Origin: JAGDMJ01 sp963809695 | GTDB taxonomy: Bacteria; Bacteroidota; Ignavibacteria; UBA10030; UBA6906 | Direction: 5' to 3' | DNA: 64,000 nucleotides | Assembly: GCA_963809695.1 (NCBI GenBank) | Contig: CAWEKI010000011.1 | Location: 8,999-72,998 of the forward strand | Part shown: one piece after another, positions 60,940 through 64,000 of the stretch | Position numbering within the stretch: the first letter of the stretch is position 1 | Layout: the number at the start of each line of letters is the position of its first letter | Notes under the pieces: model-generated | What the model was told of the DNA's origin: nothing | Seen by the model: only the letters and a program-made list of their open reading frames with translations | The model's database searches: none | Translations under genes and position numbers: made by a program

Positions 60940-63012
60940 TCAACGGATGAGCAATAACTTCTTCGTATCTACATAGCCTCCCGCATGCAATCTGTAGAAA
61001 TACACTCCGCTGGCCAGGTTGCTCGCGTTAAATTCGACAGAATGGTATCCGGCGTCCACCTCGCCATTGACCAGCGTGGCGACCTGCTGACCCAAGGTAT
61101 TGAAGATGGCCAGCGTCACGTGTGACCGATGAGGCAGCGAGTAGTTGATCGTGGTTGAGGGGTTAAACGGGTTCGGAAAGTTCTGATAGAGAAGGTATTG
61201 GGTAGGTAGTAATCCAATCGTCTGATCGATAGAGGTTGTTGGTTGTACGCTAACATAGACTGCGCCGGCATTTGTTCCCACATAAGCATAGCCGCGTGAA
61301 TCAAATGCAACTGACCGGCCTGAGAGGTTGCTGAGTCCGCTGTTTGTCGGTATCCAGGTTGCTCCCTCATCCTGAGATCGGAAGATTCCAACACTTGTTG
61401 CCACAAAAAGGACGCCGTCTTTGTTGATGGCAAAAAACGTGGTTGTGTCCTGGAATCCCACGCAACTCCAACTGCTACCGTTATCAGTGGAGCGGAGGAC
61501 GCCGCCAAAATAGGTTGAAGCAAAGACATGACTGTTAGGATGTATTGCGAAGTCGAAAATGTAACTGTTGGAGGAATCCGAGCTGATATCGTCCCATGTA
61601 GTGCCGAGATCCGACGAACGGAACATGCGACCATTGCCTGACCCTGCAAATATATATCGATTAGAAGATGCTAAGCCACTGACAAAATCATTGATCAAGG
61701 GTTGACCAACCTGAGACCACACAATTCCAGAGTCGGTTGAGCGGAAGAGACCTGCATCCCCGGCGGCAAATACAAATCCGGTTGGGTGGATCATAACGTG
61801 GTTATTGAAGTAGCCGAACGAAGGGATGCGCGACCAGGATTCGCCACCGTTAGTTGTCCGAAACACCCCCACATCTGCTGCAGCAAATCCGAGACCCTGT
61901 GCGTCAAAGACAACGGAGTAGACAAAACCGGAATTGAGACTGTTCCTCACCCAACTCGTGCCATGGTCTGATGACTGAAAGAGACCGGAACTTGTTCCGG
62001 CATAAACATTGTCACGCACATCGAAGCCTGTGAAGTAGGTGTAGGCATTAGCAAGCCCGGTATTCACCTGCTTCCAAGTGGTCCCGTCATCCTTCGATCG
62101 ATAGAAACCATCCGTGGATCCCAGGAAAATATTCCCTGTACGATCTGAAGCAAGGGAGTAAATGACAAGACTCCCCAGACCGTTTGCGCAACGAATCCAC
62201 TGTTCGCCGGTGTTAGTGGACCGGTATAAACCGTTGCCGACCGTTCCAGCAAAAAGGTGACCAGAAGATGTGCTGTGGACAGCTAGGACGCGCATACTAC
62301 CCAGGCCGGTAGTCACTTGAACGCAAGTCTTGCCGGTATCTGCCGACTTATAAACCCCTGCCCCGTCTGAGCCTGCAAACAGGATACCCTGATCGTTGAA
62401 TGCCAGTGAGGTGAGGGGAGAGAGAACAGGTTCGGAATTTTGGTGCGTCCAGTTTAAGCCACCGTCCGAAGAATAAAAAATGCGAGCACCTGAAGCGAGC
62501 AATACTCCATTTGGGCCAATGGCAAGCATGGCTCGAAGCGGACCGGAAGTAAGGGAAAATTGTGTTTCGGACCAATCGTTGCCGCCGTTTGTGGAGCGAA
62601 AGACCCTGCCGTTGTACGAACCGGCAAGGACGACTTCCTCCGCGGTAACACACAAACAAGTCAGGTAATCCTCGAAAAGATACGGGGAGTATACAGAATT
62701 CCAAGTCAGGCCCTCATCAGCAGATCGATAGATTCTGCCACCGTTTCCACTAAATGCAACATTGCCTCGGACCGCGAAACATGCCGATGAACCCATCCCC
62801 GGTACCTGTTCCGTTATCTGTTCCCAGTTCTCGCCAGCGTCGGTCGATCGGAAAGCCCTGTTAAAGTCTGCTCCCAGGACGAACGTACCGGAGTCCGTGG
62901 CAACAGCGATGATGCCGCCAGCATACGGTCCATTAGTGTTCCGCCAAAATGGCGATTGCGCGAGTGCTGTGCACGAAAGAAAGTACAGGAAGGGTATGAT
63001 GACTTTTTTCAT
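60940..63012 (-). CDS. T9SS-exported BNR/YCF48 propeller protein
   Basis: A 690-residue secreted protein with signal MKKVIIPFLYFLSCTALAQ. An array of at least twelve BNR/YCF48-type repeats follows (RAFRSTDAGENWEQI, RIYRSADEGLTWNSV, GLYRSTNTGEQWIRC, GLFQSSDHGTSWVRN, GVFRTTNGGESWSRI, GIFRSQDEGATWIPTNSGLSN). The C-terminus is an intact T9SS sorting domain (NFPNPFNPSTTINYSLP ... SGVYFYRLHAGGYVDTKKLLLIR) without the palindrome insert. It is probably displayed on the cell surface. Confidence 0.9.
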   Translation of the reverse strand: MKKVIIPFLYFLSCTALAQSPFWRNTNGPYAGGIIAVATDSGTFVLGADFNRAFRSTDAGENWEQITEQVPGMGSSACFAVRGNVAFSGNGGRIYRSADEGLTWNSVYSPYLFEDYLTCLCVTAEEVVLAGSYNGRVFRSTNGGNDWSETQFSLTSGPLRAMLAIGPNGVLLASGARIFYSSDGGLNWTHQNSEPVLSPLTSLAFNDQGILFAGSDGAGVYKSADTGKTCVQVTTGLGSMRVLAVHSTSSGHLFAGTVGNGLYRSTNTGEQWIRCANGLGSLVIYSLASDRTGNIFLGSTDGFYRSKDDGTTWKQVNTGLANAYTYFTGFDVRDNVYAGTSSGLFQSSDHGTSWVRNSLNSGFVYSVVFDAQGLGFAAADVGVFRTTNGGESWSRIPSFGYFNNHVMIHPTGFVFAAGDAGLFRSTDSGIVWSQVGQPLINDFVSGLASSNRYIFAGSGNGRMFRSSDLGTTWDDISSDSSNSYIFDFAIHPNSHVFASTYFGGVLRSTDNGSSWSCVGFQDTTTFFAINKDGVLFVATSVGIFRSQDEGATWIPTNSGLSNLSGRSVAFDSRGYAYVGTNAGAVYVSVQPTTSIDQTIGLLPTQYLLYQNFPNPFNPSTTINYSLPHRSHVTLAIFNTLGQQVATLVNGEVDAGYHSVEFNASNLASGVYFYRLHAGGYVDTKKLLLIR

Positions 63013-63113
63013 GATGCACCTTATTCAAGGCGAGTTCACCCAGAATAAGTCAGGGTGTGAAGCGTACCCGCAACAACGTGATTCACAGGTGCTACATTAA
63101 GCATCGTCAGATT

Positions 63114-63166
63114 CTACTGCGAATCTCAGAAACATGCAACATGATGTGTCATACAGTCACCCATGT
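63114..63166 (+). repeat. CGAATCTCCGAATAATGCAA repeat, copy 3 (diverged)
   Basis: CTACTGCGAATCTCAGAAAC, ATGCAACATGATGTGTCATACAG, then TCACCCATGT. Recognisable but with more changes than the other copies. It lies about 100 bases upstream of the minus-strand propeller gene. Confidence 0.6.
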
Positions 63167-63199
63167 CGTCAGCTGTTAAATGTTCCGGTCATGGCAAGG

Positions 63200-63220
63200 C
63201 CCAGAACTCATCATCCTGGG
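63200..63220 (-). terminator. CCCAG...CTGGG hairpin
   Basis: CCCAG (63200-63204), then AACTCATCATC, then CTGGG (63216-63220). Same family as 45830-45855. It lies about 75 bases past the end of the lipoprotein gene, without a clear T tract. Confidence 0.45.
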
Positions 63221-63293
63221 GTCCACTTCTTCCTTTTTGAGTGCCTTATCCTCCGCAAATTGCCAATTGTTCAAGCAGTATTTCAGGGTGCGC

Positions 63294-63794
63294 CTATAAT
63301 CGAGGAGGCCCTTCATATGGGGGTAGCGACAGGTAGTAACCGTTGTTGAATAGAGCATCATCCAGGACTTGCTGCAGGTTTTTCAGTTTTGCCGTCGCGT
63401 CATCATTGTCCTGAAAATGAGTTGACCATGACAAGTCCGTCTGAGTATTTTCACATCTCACACGCAGACTCCTTCTGTCACTCCCTCCACTGCCCAAGGA
63501 CCCTCCGTAAGACGGCAAATCCATTTCCTTGACCGCTTCATAGATCCTGACTTTCTCACTCTCCGACAAAGTGAATGTGGTTCTGACGGAACGGCTCCCA
63601 AAGTTCTTGATGATGTAGCCATCAAAAGAATTGAACTCAGCATCGTTCGCATAATAGATAATCGCAAGATCCACTGGATAGGAGGCAGCAGAGGATGGTC
63701 GACTCTCAGAGGCAAGCCTGGTAGAGCCACAGCCTGATAGGAGAGCACCAACGAGCATGGTGCAACATCCCAAAGATAACACCTCTCGGCCCAT
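63294..63794 (-). CDS. Hypothetical lipoprotein
   Basis: A 166-residue protein. MGREVLSLGCCTMLVGALLSGC is a lipoprotein signal with lipobox LSGC. The mature part contains DLAIIYYANDAEFNSFDGYIIKNF and FTLSESEKVRIYEAVKEMDLPSYGG, which has the look of a small alpha/beta domain. I do not recognise the family. The longer frame from 63875 adds only a non-protein-like stretch, so ATG 63794 is preferred. Confidence 0.68.
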   Translation of the reverse strand: MGREVLSLGCCTMLVGALLSGCGSTRLASESRPSSAASYPVDLAIIYYANDAEFNSFDGYIIKNFGSRSVRTTFTLSESEKVRIYEAVKEMDLPSYGGSLGSGGSDRRSLRVRCENTQTDLSWSTHFQDNDDATAKLKNLQQVLDDALFNNGYYLSLPPYEGPPRL

Positions 63795-63970
63795 GATATG
63801 TTGCCGTGTCGCAACCTTCAACGATTTACGAGCTATAGACACTGAACTTACGAAAGTGCGAAATTCTGCAATCATAGTTCCAAACCGGCTGTGTGTGAGA
63901 ATACCAACAGAATGCCCTCCCTACCAGAATTCCAAGCAACAAGGCTGCTTTCAACGAACGGTACTGGATC

Positions 63971-64000
63971 TTACTGCGAATCTCCGAATAATGCAAGGCG
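63971..64000 (+). repeat. CGAATCTCCGAATAATGCAA repeat, copy 4 (cut by window end)
   Basis: TTACTGCGAATCTCCGAATA and ATGCAAGGCG, running into the end of the window. It is nearly identical to copies 1 and 2 and lies about 175 bases upstream of the lipoprotein gene start. Confidence 0.75.

Overview
The window looks like a chromosomal segment of a moderately GC-rich bacterium of the Bacteroidota-Chlorobiota (FCB) group, most likely an Ignavibacteria-type lineage. The evidence is a complete type IX secretion (T9SS) translocon gene sprA, the start of the T9SS response regulator porX, a 31-residue COX24/AURKAIP1-like basic protein, and at least six secreted proteins that end in the NxPNPFNPST...SGVYxYRL...LLLxR sorting domain. 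Most genes have clear Shine-Dalgarno (SD) sequences, which are uncommon in Bacteroidia proper. Several genes carry local frame breaks. Almost all can be repaired by one base at a short mononucleotide run, which suggests sequencing or assembly error more than gene decay.

Region 1 (1-25.1 kb, plus strand) is mostly core functions. In order it holds the queG 3' end, trxB, a secreted cupredoxin-like protein, three tandem Hsp20 genes followed by lon, sppA, and an HU gene. Next come a zinc-ribbon/TPR membrane protein, the COX24-like peptide, two small envelope/stress proteins, a FusA2-type elongation factor, a HIT protein, and an ECF sigma factor / predicted anti-sigma / Spy-like trio. The region ends with a multihaem cytochrome carrying a T9SS C-terminal domain and sprA. 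A surface-targeted cytochrome next to the gene for the translocon that would export it is the most attractive biology here.

Region 2 (25.1-35.1 kb, minus strand) is an exopolysaccharide/O-antigen cluster. Read from its promoter end it holds a Wza-like export protein, a Wzz/GNVR chain-length protein, a Wzx flippase, a decayed stretch, a Wzy/ligase-like membrane protein, a methyltransferase, a GT2 and a GT4. At about 25.60 kb the GT4 and the converging porX are both cut off at one point. This is either a real rearrangement or a chimeric assembly join.

Region 3 (35.1-64 kb) is an accessory region of short single genes: a metallophosphatase, lipoproteins, CotH kinase, phytanoyl-CoA dioxygenase, four NTF2-like proteins, a TPR protein, a quinone-oxidoreductase-like MDR enzyme, an SRPBCC protein, an FAD oxidase, and four T9SS-exported YCF48/BNR propeller proteins. 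Between the genes lie several families of palindromic repeats: mosaic elements, nested palindromes, a three-stem element, and recurring terminator-like hairpins. One palindromic element sits in frame inside the T9SS sorting domain of two different propeller proteins. No transposase, CRISPR array, tRNA or rRNA was recognised.
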